A stretch of DNA of 17,094 bases from Methylocystaceae bacterium (lineage in GTDB: Bacteria; Pseudomonadota; Alphaproteobacteria; Rhizobiales; Beijerinckiaceae), in contig PLZT01000049.1 in the NCBI GenBank assembly GCA_003152255.1, positions 2,894 to 19,987 of the forward strand, given 5' to 3'. Each line of letters starts with the position of its first letter. Position 1 is the first letter of the stretch. The notes under the pieces are model-generated. The model did not search any database, was not told the DNA's origin, and was given only the letters and a program-made list of their open reading frames with translations. Below, piece after piece: positions 1 through 7,831 of the stretch. Position numbers and translations under genes: made by a program.

Positions 1-1556
1 GGCTGCAACGCCGTGAAGCCGGGTTGCCCGTTTTCCGGGGAAAGCAGTCCTTGAAACCGATCATTTGCGAAGTCGATGATCTCCTTCAGTGATCGGAAGT
101 TGGCGACAATTTCCAGCACGGCGTCGGGAGCTTGTGCAAGAATCGCGCGCTTGGCTTCAAGGTATGTGTCAACGTCGCCACCACGAAAACGATAGATCGC
201 CTGCTTCGGATCACCGACGACAAACAGACTGCCAGCCCGCAGCTTACGCTCTGTCCACGGCGCTCCTTGGTCACCCTCCCCGCAAAGGCGCCACAGAATT
301 TCGGCCTGAAGCGGATCGGTATCCTGGAACTCATCAACCAGAATGCGTGGATAACGCTGCGCCAGCGCCTGTCGCACATGCTCATTGCCGGCCAGCAGAT
401 CGCGCGCGTGATAAAGTAGGTCGTCGAAGTCCAGAAGCGCTGCCTGCCGCTTATAGTCGGCGTACAATTTTGCGAGGGGTTCGAATTCGGCGACGAATTG
501 TGCAAAGGCACTTGCCGCAACCGCGGCTACGAAGGCTGCATAGGCGTCGCTGCACCGATCGTAATGGGCTTGCGCCGCATTGGAGAGCTGCGCTCCGCGT
601 GGTTTGCCAAGGCCCTTAGCGGCCGCCGCGCTTTCCCATCTCCCTTTCTTCCTCCAAGCGACGAAACGATCTTCTGCACCGTGCTTGCAATCGGGGGGAA
701 CGTGGAGGAGGAGCTTCGCCACACTCCGTCCGGTTAGTGGACCTTCCCTCGCTTCATCGACGAGGCCCTTGAATTGCTGAAGGCCGTTGATGATGTTCGC
801 GGTGTCCTCTTCCTCGACGCCACATTGTGCGTACAATCCGGCGAATGCTTCGATTGCGTGTGAGACTTCGTCGAGGATGCCAGGGTCAATTGCCGCAGGG
901 GGTGCCGTAGCCGTTCGAGTCTTCCTAAGAAACACTGCAGTCTCTTGAATGCGCTTTATGACCTGGTCTGGCTCGTCCACCAAGAGTTCTGCGAAGAAGT
1001 CCTGCTCGCCGAGCGCTGGCAATGGAGGTAGCCGGCCGAGGCCCTCTGCACCCCGATCGCGACCGAAGCGAGCTGACAGCCAGGCTTGTACTAAGTCTTG
1101 ATAGGCAAGGTCGGCCGCCTCCGGGTCAATGATCGTTGCCCCCGGGTCGATACCTGCTTCGACAGGATAGGGTTTGACAAGCTGCTGACAGAACCCGTGA
1201 ATCGTCGTGCAGGTCAGCTCATCAAGCGTTTCGTTCGCCGCGGCGATCGCCGCGCACTGCCCAGCGGAAAGGCCGTCGGGCAGTGCAACCCGCAATTCAT
1301 CCGGAATGTCCGCCCGCGCCAAGCGGGTAACGAATCCCTCGATGCGCTCGCGCAGCTCCGACGCGGCGGCCTCGGTGAAGGTAATCGCAACGATCTCGCG
1401 GGTGGGGAGGCCCGCCGCAAGAAGAAGCGCCACGCGCCCCGCCATAAGCGCCGTCTTACCGCTTCCGGCGCCAGCCTCCACCAGGAGCGTTGTGCCGTGA
1501 TCGAGTAGTGCGCGACGCCGCGCGGGCAGATCGGGTAGAACACCGGCCTTAGACAT
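1..1556 (-). CDS. UvrD/AddA-like superfamily 1 helicase (3' end cut by window edge)
   Basis: This is an ATP-dependent DNA helicase of the UvrD/RecB/AddA type, expected to translocate on single-stranded DNA ends together with the nuclease encoded just upstream. The frame is open from the ATG at 1556 to base 1, giving about 518 residues with no stop, so only the N-terminal part is visible. Motif I (Walker A) is EAGAGSGKT at residues 27-35, motif Ia is TFTEAAA at 59-65, motif II is VDEFQDTDPLQ from residue 407, and motif III is GDPKQAIYRFRGGD from 448. The stretch between motifs Ia and II is long (about 340 residues), as in RecB/AddA and unlike short UvrD. The start codon overlaps the stop of the upstream nuclease gene by one base (TGATG), which implies translational coupling. 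Whether a C-terminal nuclease domain, as in AddA, is present cannot be seen. The family is secure; an AddAB-like role is inferred from the partner. Confidence 0.93.
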   Translation of the reverse strand, partial: MSKAGVLPDLPARRRALLDHGTTLLVEAGAGSGKTALMAGRVALLLAAGLPTREIVAITFTEAAASELRERIEGFVTRLARADIPDELRVALPDGLSAGQCAAIAAANETLDELTCTTIHGFCQQLVKPYPVEAGIDPGATIIDPEAADLAYQDLVQAWLSARFGRDRGAEGLGRLPPLPALGEQDFFAELLVDEPDQVIKRIQETAVFLRKTRTATAPPAAIDPGILDEVSHAIEAFAGLYAQCGVEEEDTANIINGLQQFKGLVDEAREGPLTGRSVAKLLLHVPPDCKHGAEDRFVAWRKKGRWESAAAAKGLGKPRGAQLSNAAQAHYDRCSDAYAAFVAAVAASAFAQFVAEFEPLAKLYADYKRQAALLDFDDLLYHARDLLAGNEHVRQALAQRYPRILVDEFQDTDPLQAEILWRLCGEGDQGAPWTERKLRAGSLFVVGDPKQAIYRFRGGDVDTYLEAKRAILAQAPDAVLEIVANFRSLKEIIDFANDRFQGLLSPENGQPGFTALQ

Positions 1557-4255
1557 CACTCCATCTCCCACAAAGGTGAGAGATCGGCGAGACGTTCAGC
1601 GATAAGGCCGCTCTTGAGCTCGAAGTAGCTTTGCTTCGCGCCGCCGGGCAGCGCAAAGGCAAGATCATTATTATCATCCTGCGCTCCTGCCCCGGGCAGC
1701 ATATTCCCTGCCTTCGCGTAACGTTGCACGGCAATGGCAAAATCTGCCAGACATGCAAGCACTGCCGCCGGCTCTGCGAGCGGATATAAGCTGTCCTTTT
1801 TCGCCCTTGGAAATAGAAGCCGCGTCTCAACGTCTTTCACGGCTGGCACGAGCGAGCTAACCGCATAGGCATAGAGACAGCGCTGCAGTTCCGCTCCCCC
1901 CTTTAGGACCGGTTGCTTTTTGCCAGGCGACTTCCCCGACTTGTAGTCGGTCACACGCGCAATTGTGCCTGCACCATCAAGGTCGAGTCGATCAATCGAT
2001 CCGCCGATCGCAACCGTCGTTTTAGGAATCACAACTGGCTTAGTCGGGTCCCACGGCAACAAGGCGCGGCGCTCGTCGGTCAAGTCCTCCACGCTCGTAT
2101 CGCCACCAAACGGTATTTCGGCCCAGCTTCGCTGCCCCGACAGTGATTGCTCTCGGTATTCCAAGGCGGCAACTGCAAGCATGCGAATGTCGTGCAGCTT
2201 GCGTTCCCAAATCACCGGTGGTGGTATCGGGCGCGTGCGCTCCCATTCCCGCGCAACAGCATCCAGGGCCTCCCCAACAGCCGCCGCAATCGAAGCGTCG
2301 TCAGCGGCGCCAAATCCTCCCGGCTTCGCTAACTCAAGACCCGATACCGCGCGTTCCAGCGTCTCATGGAGAATGTTTCCAATAGCCAATGGATCAAGCT
2401 GCAGTGGCTCCTCAGTCTCATCGGGCTCTTGCCATCGAAACCCATAGGTCCACAGATACCCGAGCGGGTCGCGCAATAGCTTTGTCAGCGACGTGGCGGA
2501 CTGCCGTCGATTGAGGGAGGCAACGATGAGGGGGTGATTGGCTTTTATCAGGCCGTCATGAGCCGTTAGTCGCTCGGTGTGCCAATCGATCCAACAGGAG
2601 CGCGCAGAACGAGCCGCCGGCAGGTCCTCGAACTCCGTGGGTCGCGCGAACAAACGATCAGTCCACCCGGCTGCGTGCTCCGGGATGCGGGCGCGTTGTC
2701 GGTATATCTCCCCCGGCACCCTCGGATACAGCGGTGAAACGCCGTTGATGCGCCCTTGTGTGTCGCGCCGCGCCCGCGAGCATACGACTTGTCGGGCTGT
2801 TGTCTTGAGGATCGTGTCAAAATCCCGCCGATCAGCTTGATGCACCGGCAGAGGATCAAGCAGAGATGAAGGCACGATATGGTTTGGCAGAAGCGCATCC
2901 TCGGCCTGGTGACGTGGCCAGGCGCGCGAGGTGAGCCCAACGAGCCGCACCCACGACCGCGGATTGGCCGCGAGAGTCGCCGCTGGCGCCCAGATGATAT
3001 TTGCTTCCTGAGCCACCTGATCGGGTAATGCGAGAGATGCGAGCGTCACATCGAGGGCTTCGGGGGGCCCCTCGGTCAGCGCCCGCTCCCAAATCGCAAG
3101 GCTGCGGCCACGCAAGAGAAGGGCACCGACCTCCCCTGCCCGCTTTAGTCCCAACGCCAGGGTTTCAGTAAGGCTGGTAAGAACACGAACCACCAATTCA
3201 GAATTTCGGTCCGCCGGGTTTGACATTGCTAGCAGAACGTCGCGCCATGAGGTAGCGTCAAGCAGTGGTGCGTCCTCCGGAAGATCGCGCCACCAATTCC
3301 CGGGGACGATCTTAAAAGCAGGGTTCTGTGAGCGCAGTAACGCGATCAAGCGTGTCATGCGCGCTTGGCTGAATCCCCGCAGCAGCACCTCGGCCAGCGC
3401 GGCCGCGAGCTGGCCCTCCGGCGTCGATAACGCTTTGCGGCCATGGACGAAGTGCAGATCGATACCGGCCATCTCACTTAGAGCCTGAAAGTGATCGTCC
3501 CACTCCGCCGGCGATGCGGCTGCGATGGCGATCTCCTCTGGTTTGGCTCGCCCACTGGCAAGAAGAGCCCGCGCCCAGCGCATTGCTTCCAGGGCTTCGT
3601 GGCGTGGGCTTGCGCAGGATTCGCTCTGAATTTCGGGTTGCTCTGGTGCCGTCTCAATGACAGCAATTCCAAGCTCTCGCACCCAAGCAGGCACTTGGCG
3701 CGGACCCGCCACCCACCCAATTTCTGTCACGTTCCTCAGCGCAGCGAGGAATGGTCGCCATACTGGCGACATTTCTGTTCTGCCGAGCACGTGGATCGCC
3801 CCAAATAGGGTCTTCGCGTGCCGAAGGTGCGGAAGCGCAAGAGCAACTAAGTCCGCGGGCCGCCGCATTGACGGAGGCAATCGCTTCAACACTTCAGCCT
3901 CAAGTCGGGTCACGGCATCAACACGCGACCGAACGAGGGCGTCCGACGTTTTGGCCAGTTCGGTGAATTTGAGGCCTGCGGCCCAAGCCTTTTGAAGCGT
4001 CGCAGCCGCCGCTCGTGGAAAGCCCGGAAGTGTTTTGACGTCGTTGAATTCCCCGAGGTCCATGGAAATGGCTTCGCCAATTGCCTCTTTGAGCGAGTCG
4101 GAATTAATAGGCTGGAGAAATCCGCCCGCTAACCGCGCAACTAGGTGTTCGATCGCAAGTGCCTGCAATCCGTGCCGGCGCTCGATCGCTGCCACTGCGC
4201 GAACCTGACGCCACGAGAGGCGAGAATGTATTACAAGCGTCTCGCGCACGAGCAT
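1556..4255 (-). CDS. PD-(D/E)XK nuclease family protein, AddB/RecB-nuclease type
   Basis: This 899-residue protein is the likely nuclease partner of the UvrD-like helicase that follows it. The C-terminal third carries RecB-type nuclease motifs: GNILHETLE (626-634), AEIPFG with the conserved Glu at about 713, SIDRLD with Asp755, DYKSGK with Asp770 and Lys772, and QRCLYAYA with Gln791 and Tyr795. The first 600 residues look like the degenerate helicase-like fold of AddB. A segment near residues 215-260 resembles the AddB/RecC block where an inactive helicase lines up, and no Walker A lysine loop is present. Unlike many AddB proteins, I see no cysteine set for a 4Fe-4S cluster around the nuclease domain. 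The length is a little under classical AddB (about 1000 or more). The ATG at 4255 has only a weak Shine-Dalgarno, but the frame and upstream promoter fit. It may be an accessory AddAB-like end-processing pair rather than the housekeeping one. Confidence 0.88.
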   Translation of the reverse strand: MLVRETLVIHSRLSWRQVRAVAAIERRHGLQALAIEHLVARLAGGFLQPINSDSLKEAIGEAISMDLGEFNDVKTLPGFPRAAAATLQKAWAAGLKFTELAKTSDALVRSRVDAVTRLEAEVLKRLPPSMRRPADLVALALPHLRHAKTLFGAIHVLGRTEMSPVWRPFLAALRNVTEIGWVAGPRQVPAWVRELGIAVIETAPEQPEIQSESCASPRHEALEAMRWARALLASGRAKPEEIAIAAASPAEWDDHFQALSEMAGIDLHFVHGRKALSTPEGQLAAALAEVLLRGFSQARMTRLIALLRSQNPAFKIVPGNWWRDLPEDAPLLDATSWRDVLLAMSNPADRNSELVVRVLTSLTETLALGLKRAGEVGALLLRGRSLAIWERALTEGPPEALDVTLASLALPDQVAQEANIIWAPAATLAANPRSWVRLVGLTSRAWPRHQAEDALLPNHIVPSSLLDPLPVHQADRRDFDTILKTTARQVVCSRARRDTQGRINGVSPLYPRVPGEIYRQRARIPEHAAGWTDRLFARPTEFEDLPAARSARSCWIDWHTERLTAHDGLIKANHPLIVASLNRRQSATSLTKLLRDPLGYLWTYGFRWQEPDETEEPLQLDPLAIGNILHETLERAVSGLELAKPGGFGAADDASIAAAVGEALDAVAREWERTRPIPPPVIWERKLHDIRMLAVAALEYREQSLSGQRSWAEIPFGGDTSVEDLTDERRALLPWDPTKPVVIPKTTVAIGGSIDRLDLDGAGTIARVTDYKSGKSPGKKQPVLKGGAELQRCLYAYAVSSLVPAVKDVETRLLFPRAKKDSLYPLAEPAAVLACLADFAIAVQRYAKAGNMLPGAGAQDDNNDLAFALPGGAKQSYFELKSGLIAERLADLSPLWEME

Positions 4256-4313
4256 TGCCCATTGAGAAAATGATGAATCAGCCTAGCACCGCAGTGACAT
4301 AACCACACCCTAA

Positions 4314-4319
4314 AGTATA
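4314..4319 (-). promoter_or_regulatory. Possible extended -10 promoter of the nuclease-helicase operon
   Basis: On the minus strand, TGCTATACT gives a TATACT -10 with the TGn extension, about 59 bases upstream of the nuclease ATG at 4255. No good -35 hexamer lies 16-18 bases further upstream, which the extended -10 could offset. It is a prediction from sequence only. One arm of the inverted repeat at 4336-4355 lies just upstream and could affect it. Confidence 0.35.
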
Positions 4320-4335
4320 GCATTGGGCTAGCGAA

Positions 4336-4444
4336 ACTTAGAGCGGAATCCGATCAAACGGCATCGGCTCCAATCGCCGTGGTGGCGTTCCCAACTATCG
4401 GGGCAGGCGACCCCGATTCAGGTTGCTCGGATTCTGCTCTAAGT
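4336..4444. repeat. Imperfect 20-bp inverted repeat enclosing a small hairpin (REP-like or MITE-like)
   Basis: The left arm ACTTAGAGCGGAATCCGATC (4336-4355) matches the reverse complement of the right arm (4425-4444) at 18 of 20 positions. Between them lies a second hairpin, ATCGGGG (4397-4403) with CCCCGAT (4411-4417) and a 7-base loop. There is no reading frame worth calling inside. The arms recall palindromic intergenic repeats that are common in alphaproteobacterial genomes, but I cannot place them in a named family. No flanking target duplication is visible. There is no T-run after either hairpin, so a rho-independent terminator is unlikely. Confidence 0.6.
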
Positions 4445-4628
4445 CGATTTTATGCCGGGCCACGCTCTCGTAAACGGGGCCACAAAGGCGTCTCCACCCG
4501 GGAGAGTTTCGATCCCTGGCGTGACCCCCTATCGACGATCATTCCGAGCCGATGCGCGTGATTATCAGATTACCATCCTCACCGAGGAGGAATAGCCCGA
4601 CATAATGGAGAGTGTTTTAGCTTTGTAA
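4445..4628. other. Non-coding stretch upstream of the istA remnant
   Basis: I see no convincing gene here. The part from about 4529 to 4600 has repeated short motifs of the kind found in IS21 transposon ends (for example CGATCATTCC and later GTGATTATCAGATT) and could be decayed left-end DNA of the element whose istA fragment follows. That link is a guess. A short AUG frame at 4605 codes for only seven residues and is not called. Confidence 0.3.
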
Positions 4629-4830
4629 TGGCCGTTGCCGGAGGATTATACCGACGAGATCTTGGAGGGCCGGCTGTTCCCGCACGCTGGGGTTCCGTCG
4701 GGCCAGCGGCGGCGGGTGGACCCGAACTGGGCAGGGCTGGCGCGGGATATGAAGCGGTCCGGCGTCAATATTGATGGTGCTGTGGGAAGAATACCGGGAG
4801 GAGCATCCGGAGGGCTATGGCTACAGCAAT
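4629..4830 (+). pseudogene. istA: istA transposase remnant of an IS21-family element, frameshifted
   Basis: This is an internal fragment of the IS21 transposase IstA. In one frame it reads WPLPEDYTDEILEGRLFP and onward to DPNWAGLARDMKRSGV. Near 4767-4770 the frame moves by one base and continues as LMVLWEEYREEHPEGYGYS, which is the IstA segment expected to follow directly. The homology then stops at about 4830. A TAA (4626-4628) lies in frame just before the first recognisable residues, so the N-terminal HTH part is missing, as are the catalytic core and the istB helper gene. The fragment is therefore dead. It ends about 12 bases from the stop codon of the convergent PHP-ATPase gene, so an IS21 insertion or deletion once took place right at the end of that operon. 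Longer frames through this stretch are chance. Confidence 0.82.
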
Positions 4831-4841
4831 CGTCAGGTAGA

Positions 4842-7820
4842 TCATCTTTCGAGCCGCACACGCAGGCGCCGCGCCCGCTCTTGGAACGCGCCTTCGCCGC
4901 CCTCGAGAATATCGCAAACAGCCTTCCGGATTTCTGCGCTCTCCAGTCCCCCCGAGCGGTAGGTGATCGGGGGCAGCGATCCATGGGGATGTGGTCCGGA
5001 CTCTGCGATGATGATTTGGTCAGCGTCGGTGTTGATGACCAGGTTCGCGTTGTGCGTGACCATGATGACTTGGCGATGCGCCTTCGCCTCGATGAAAAGG
5101 TGGACGAGCTCGTCAAAGACCGATTTTGGATCGAGGTTCTCTTCAGGCTGGTCGATCACCAGCGGCCGGTTGTCGCTGTCGTCGAGAGCCAGATAGAGAA
5201 GTAGGAGAACAATCCCGCGCGTGCCCGGTGACAGCTTACGGATGTCGACACCGTCATAGTCGATCCCGTATCGGATCGAGATGTGACCGGTGCTGAAAAG
5301 CCATTGCGCGAAGCGTTTCGACCACGCTCGAAACTCCGCCTGATCGGTATGCGCGACCGGGGAATGGTCCATCAGATCCTTCTGATAGAGTCGACGGAAT
5401 TCTGCCATCGCGGCAATCACTCCGGCTGAATCGCCCGTCTCCCACGGGCCCTTGAGCACCTCATTCGCCTTTTGCAGCAGTGTGCCCTTTCCCCGGAAGG
5501 CTCCGGTCTTTCTGAGGTCGATGAGCCCGTCTTCGGCCTCGGACGCCCATTGCTCCATATTCGCGATGCGGGCGACCGAAAAGGAGAGTTTTTTCAGCGT
5601 GCCCGACGCTGCGCTGAGCCGCGCCATGAGCGGCGCGTACAGTTGCTCGAGAACCGACTGTTCCGCCACGAGCGCGTCGAACGCCCTTCCATAGGCTTCC
5701 TCGCGCTGCGTATGGAGCTCACGGGCGCGATCTTTGGCGCCCTGCGCATCCTTCAGCTTCTCGGTGAGAGTTTGCAGCGCCGCGGTCTCCGTCGCGATGT
5801 TGCCCGAAAGCGCCGTGTATCGCCGTTGCGTCTCCTTGTCGGCGCTGACAAACTTCTCGAGGCGCGCCATCTCCGCCTCGAGCAAGGCCTGCGACAAAGT
5901 GCTGAGGGCGGTGTCGTCCGGAAAGTACGGCGTGTTCTGCTCGCCTGGCGTCGGCGAGGTGCCTTTGAGTTCGGCGATCTTGCCGTCGACCAATTTGACG
6001 TAGCCGGTGAGATCGCTATCGACTGCGCCCTTGTAGTCCAGCAGGAAGACCGCCCACTGTTCTGCCGACATGCCGCTGTGCGTATGTCGCGCCTGGGCCT
6101 GTCTCAGCGCGTCCGGAGCCTGGTTGCGCCGCAGATCCTTCACTTCGTCCTGCATCGCGAGAAAGGTTTGCCGCTGGCCAGCGAATTGCCGAAGCTTCGC
6201 CCGCACCTCGTTGGCGGCTCCCGCCAACTCGGTATGCCGCTGCGCGCGCTTCTCACTGCCGGCGGAAACGAGCTTCGCACGGTCGGCCGCATAGGCGCCG
6301 ACCAGCTTCTTCTTCTGCGCGACCTGCCCCTCATAGCTGGAAGCCAGCTTTTCCTTCTCCAGTTCCGTGCTGATCCGTTCGGAAATCTGCGCGACGGCTT
6401 CGGCCTCGCGATCCCGGGCAAGACGATGCCGAGACGCACGGTGCTCAAGCAGTTCGGCGAAGTCCAACGCGCCATCCCGCGCGTCATCGGAATGCGCCTC
6501 GAAGATCACACGCTCGATTTCCCGGAGCAGGCCGTCCGTCAGGCCGCTGGACGAACACAGCTCCTCGACAAACTGCTGCGACAGATAACGCACCCGCTCA
6601 TAGCTGAACGGTCCACTCGCATCCGAACCGTCGAGCGCGCGCGTGGTAGGCTCTCCCGCCGCCCAACTCACCTTGACCTTCCCGTCGCCGAGAAGGGGCC
6701 GCGCTCGCACGAGGAAGGAGGGATTGGCCCACTCGTCGGCGTTCCATGCCTCGTCCGAGATCGAGTCGCATCCCGCCGCGATCATGTCCGCGAGTGCGGT
6801 CTTACCGGAGCCCCGGGCTCCGACGATGGCGACGAGGCCAGGATTGAGAGGAATGACCGGCGTCTTCGCCCAAGGCGCATTCAGAATCTGGATCTCCGAA
6901 ATCACCTGCGAAGGCGTGGCCGACGCCGGCGGCTCGGCGCCGACATGCGCGCGGCCGCCGGGATCAATGCAGGCCTGCCGCAGGGCATCGAACTCCAGCC
7001 CTCCCTTGATCCAGGAAAAGCGATCTCCGAATGGCGAAGCGACATCGTCCAGCTTGTGCGCGTCGCTCCCATGCAGACACGGCTTCAGGCCACCATACCG
7101 GGCACGCATTTCGTCGGGACCGAGGTCCCTTTGGCCGAGCCAGAACTCCCGTTGCGCCGCGCTGCCGGCGAAGATCACATCGGCAAAGCTTTCGATCTCG
7201 CGCCGGATCGTTTGATCCGCAGCCTCTCTCACCCCGGACGTGCCGTCGGTCGCACCACCCGCCACCCCGATCAGGACGTTCTTCTTCGCCCATCCACTCT
7301 CGGAGAACACCTCGCGCAGTTTCTGGAAGTTGACCTTGAACTGGTTTGCCCCATAGCTGAGCGCAGCCCGATCGTCGGTGATGCTCGGATCGGCCTTCTT
7401 GCCCAGCCGGATGAGGTCTGCCCGGGTACAGTCGAAGCGATCCTGCATGACGTTGAATTGCAGACGCGTCAGCAGGCGCTGCAATTCGTCGACATGCTGA
7501 GGGTCCTCTGGACTGACGAACAGGTGGAGATTGACGAAACCGCCTTTGGCGGTGGACACATCAAGCCTCAGCTCCACACTCGGAAAGACCAGTTTGGCGG
7601 CGGGCAGCCGCCCGGCCGCCTTATGCCTCAGCACCTCTTCGTAGGTGTCAGTCACATAATAGTCGGTGACCGCGATCGCCTCGATGACCGGCGTGGCCTG
7701 CTCAAGCGCCGTGAGGTAGTCATTCCACGCTATGGGGCCGCTGAACTGGTTGTTCATGACCGTGCCCGGCGCATGAATGTGCGGCTCCCACCTCCGCCAC
7801 TCCGATCCCCGATTCAGCAT
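4842..7820 (-). CDS. PHP-domain plus SMC/RecF-like ATPase protein (TrlF family type)
   Basis: This 992-residue protein joins a predicted metal-dependent phosphoesterase to an ABC/SMC-like ATPase. The N-terminal PHP domain shows HIH (His14, His16), TDY (Asp53, with Tyr where many PHP proteins have His), Glu83 in PSVEL, His99 in NLHLF, and CLHGSDAH (His250, Asp253, His255). The ATPase has Walker A GARGSGKT (334-341), a long charged coiled-coil-rich middle (roughly 440-780), a signature-like LSPGTRG (863-869), Walker B PLVIDQPEENLD (Asp890, Glu893 or Glu894) and a switch His923 in VTHNAN. The start at 7820 fits, because the family typically opens with a GSEWR..HIH block and a purine-rich Shine-Dalgarno lies directly upstream. 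It is the third gene of the operon, 11 bases after the AbiEii gene. Known relatives are annotated as TrlF family AAA-like ATPases. A role in defence as an ATPase-gated nuclease is inference, and the true substrate is unknown. Confidence 0.87.
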   Translation of the reverse strand: MLNRGSEWRRWEPHIHAPGTVMNNQFSGPIAWNDYLTALEQATPVIEAIAVTDYYVTDTYEEVLRHKAAGRLPAAKLVFPSVELRLDVSTAKGGFVNLHLFVSPEDPQHVDELQRLLTRLQFNVMQDRFDCTRADLIRLGKKADPSITDDRAALSYGANQFKVNFQKLREVFSESGWAKKNVLIGVAGGATDGTSGVREAADQTIRREIESFADVIFAGSAAQREFWLGQRDLGPDEMRARYGGLKPCLHGSDAHKLDDVASPFGDRFSWIKGGLEFDALRQACIDPGGRAHVGAEPPASATPSQVISEIQILNAPWAKTPVIPLNPGLVAIVGARGSGKTALADMIAAGCDSISDEAWNADEWANPSFLVRARPLLGDGKVKVSWAAGEPTTRALDGSDASGPFSYERVRYLSQQFVEELCSSSGLTDGLLREIERVIFEAHSDDARDGALDFAELLEHRASRHRLARDREAEAVAQISERISTELEKEKLASSYEGQVAQKKKLVGAYAADRAKLVSAGSEKRAQRHTELAGAANEVRAKLRQFAGQRQTFLAMQDEVKDLRRNQAPDALRQAQARHTHSGMSAEQWAVFLLDYKGAVDSDLTGYVKLVDGKIAELKGTSPTPGEQNTPYFPDDTALSTLSQALLEAEMARLEKFVSADKETQRRYTALSGNIATETAALQTLTEKLKDAQGAKDRARELHTQREEAYGRAFDALVAEQSVLEQLYAPLMARLSAASGTLKKLSFSVARIANMEQWASEAEDGLIDLRKTGAFRGKGTLLQKANEVLKGPWETGDSAGVIAAMAEFRRLYQKDLMDHSPVAHTDQAEFRAWSKRFAQWLFSTGHISIRYGIDYDGVDIRKLSPGTRGIVLLLLYLALDDSDNRPLVIDQPEENLDPKSVFDELVHLFIEAKAHRQVIMVTHNANLVINTDADQIIIAESGPHPHGSLPPITYRSGGLESAEIRKAVCDILEGGEGAFQERARRLRVRLER

Positions 7821-7831
7821 CCTCCCCCCTT

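Noticed and set aside
89..1508. Several short frames on both strands at the left end
   Set aside because: They are shadows of the continuous minus-strand helicase frame, whose motifs I, Ia, II and III are all in order.
4397..4417. The 7-bp ATCGGGG/CCCCGAT hairpin as a terminator of the AbiE operon
   Set aside because: It lies more than 400 bases beyond the ATPase stop and has no T-run on either strand.
4635..5204. A 189-codon plus-strand frame taken as a gene
   Set aside because: Only its first part resembles IstA. The homology then moves to another frame, and the rest lies antisense to the ATPase gene.
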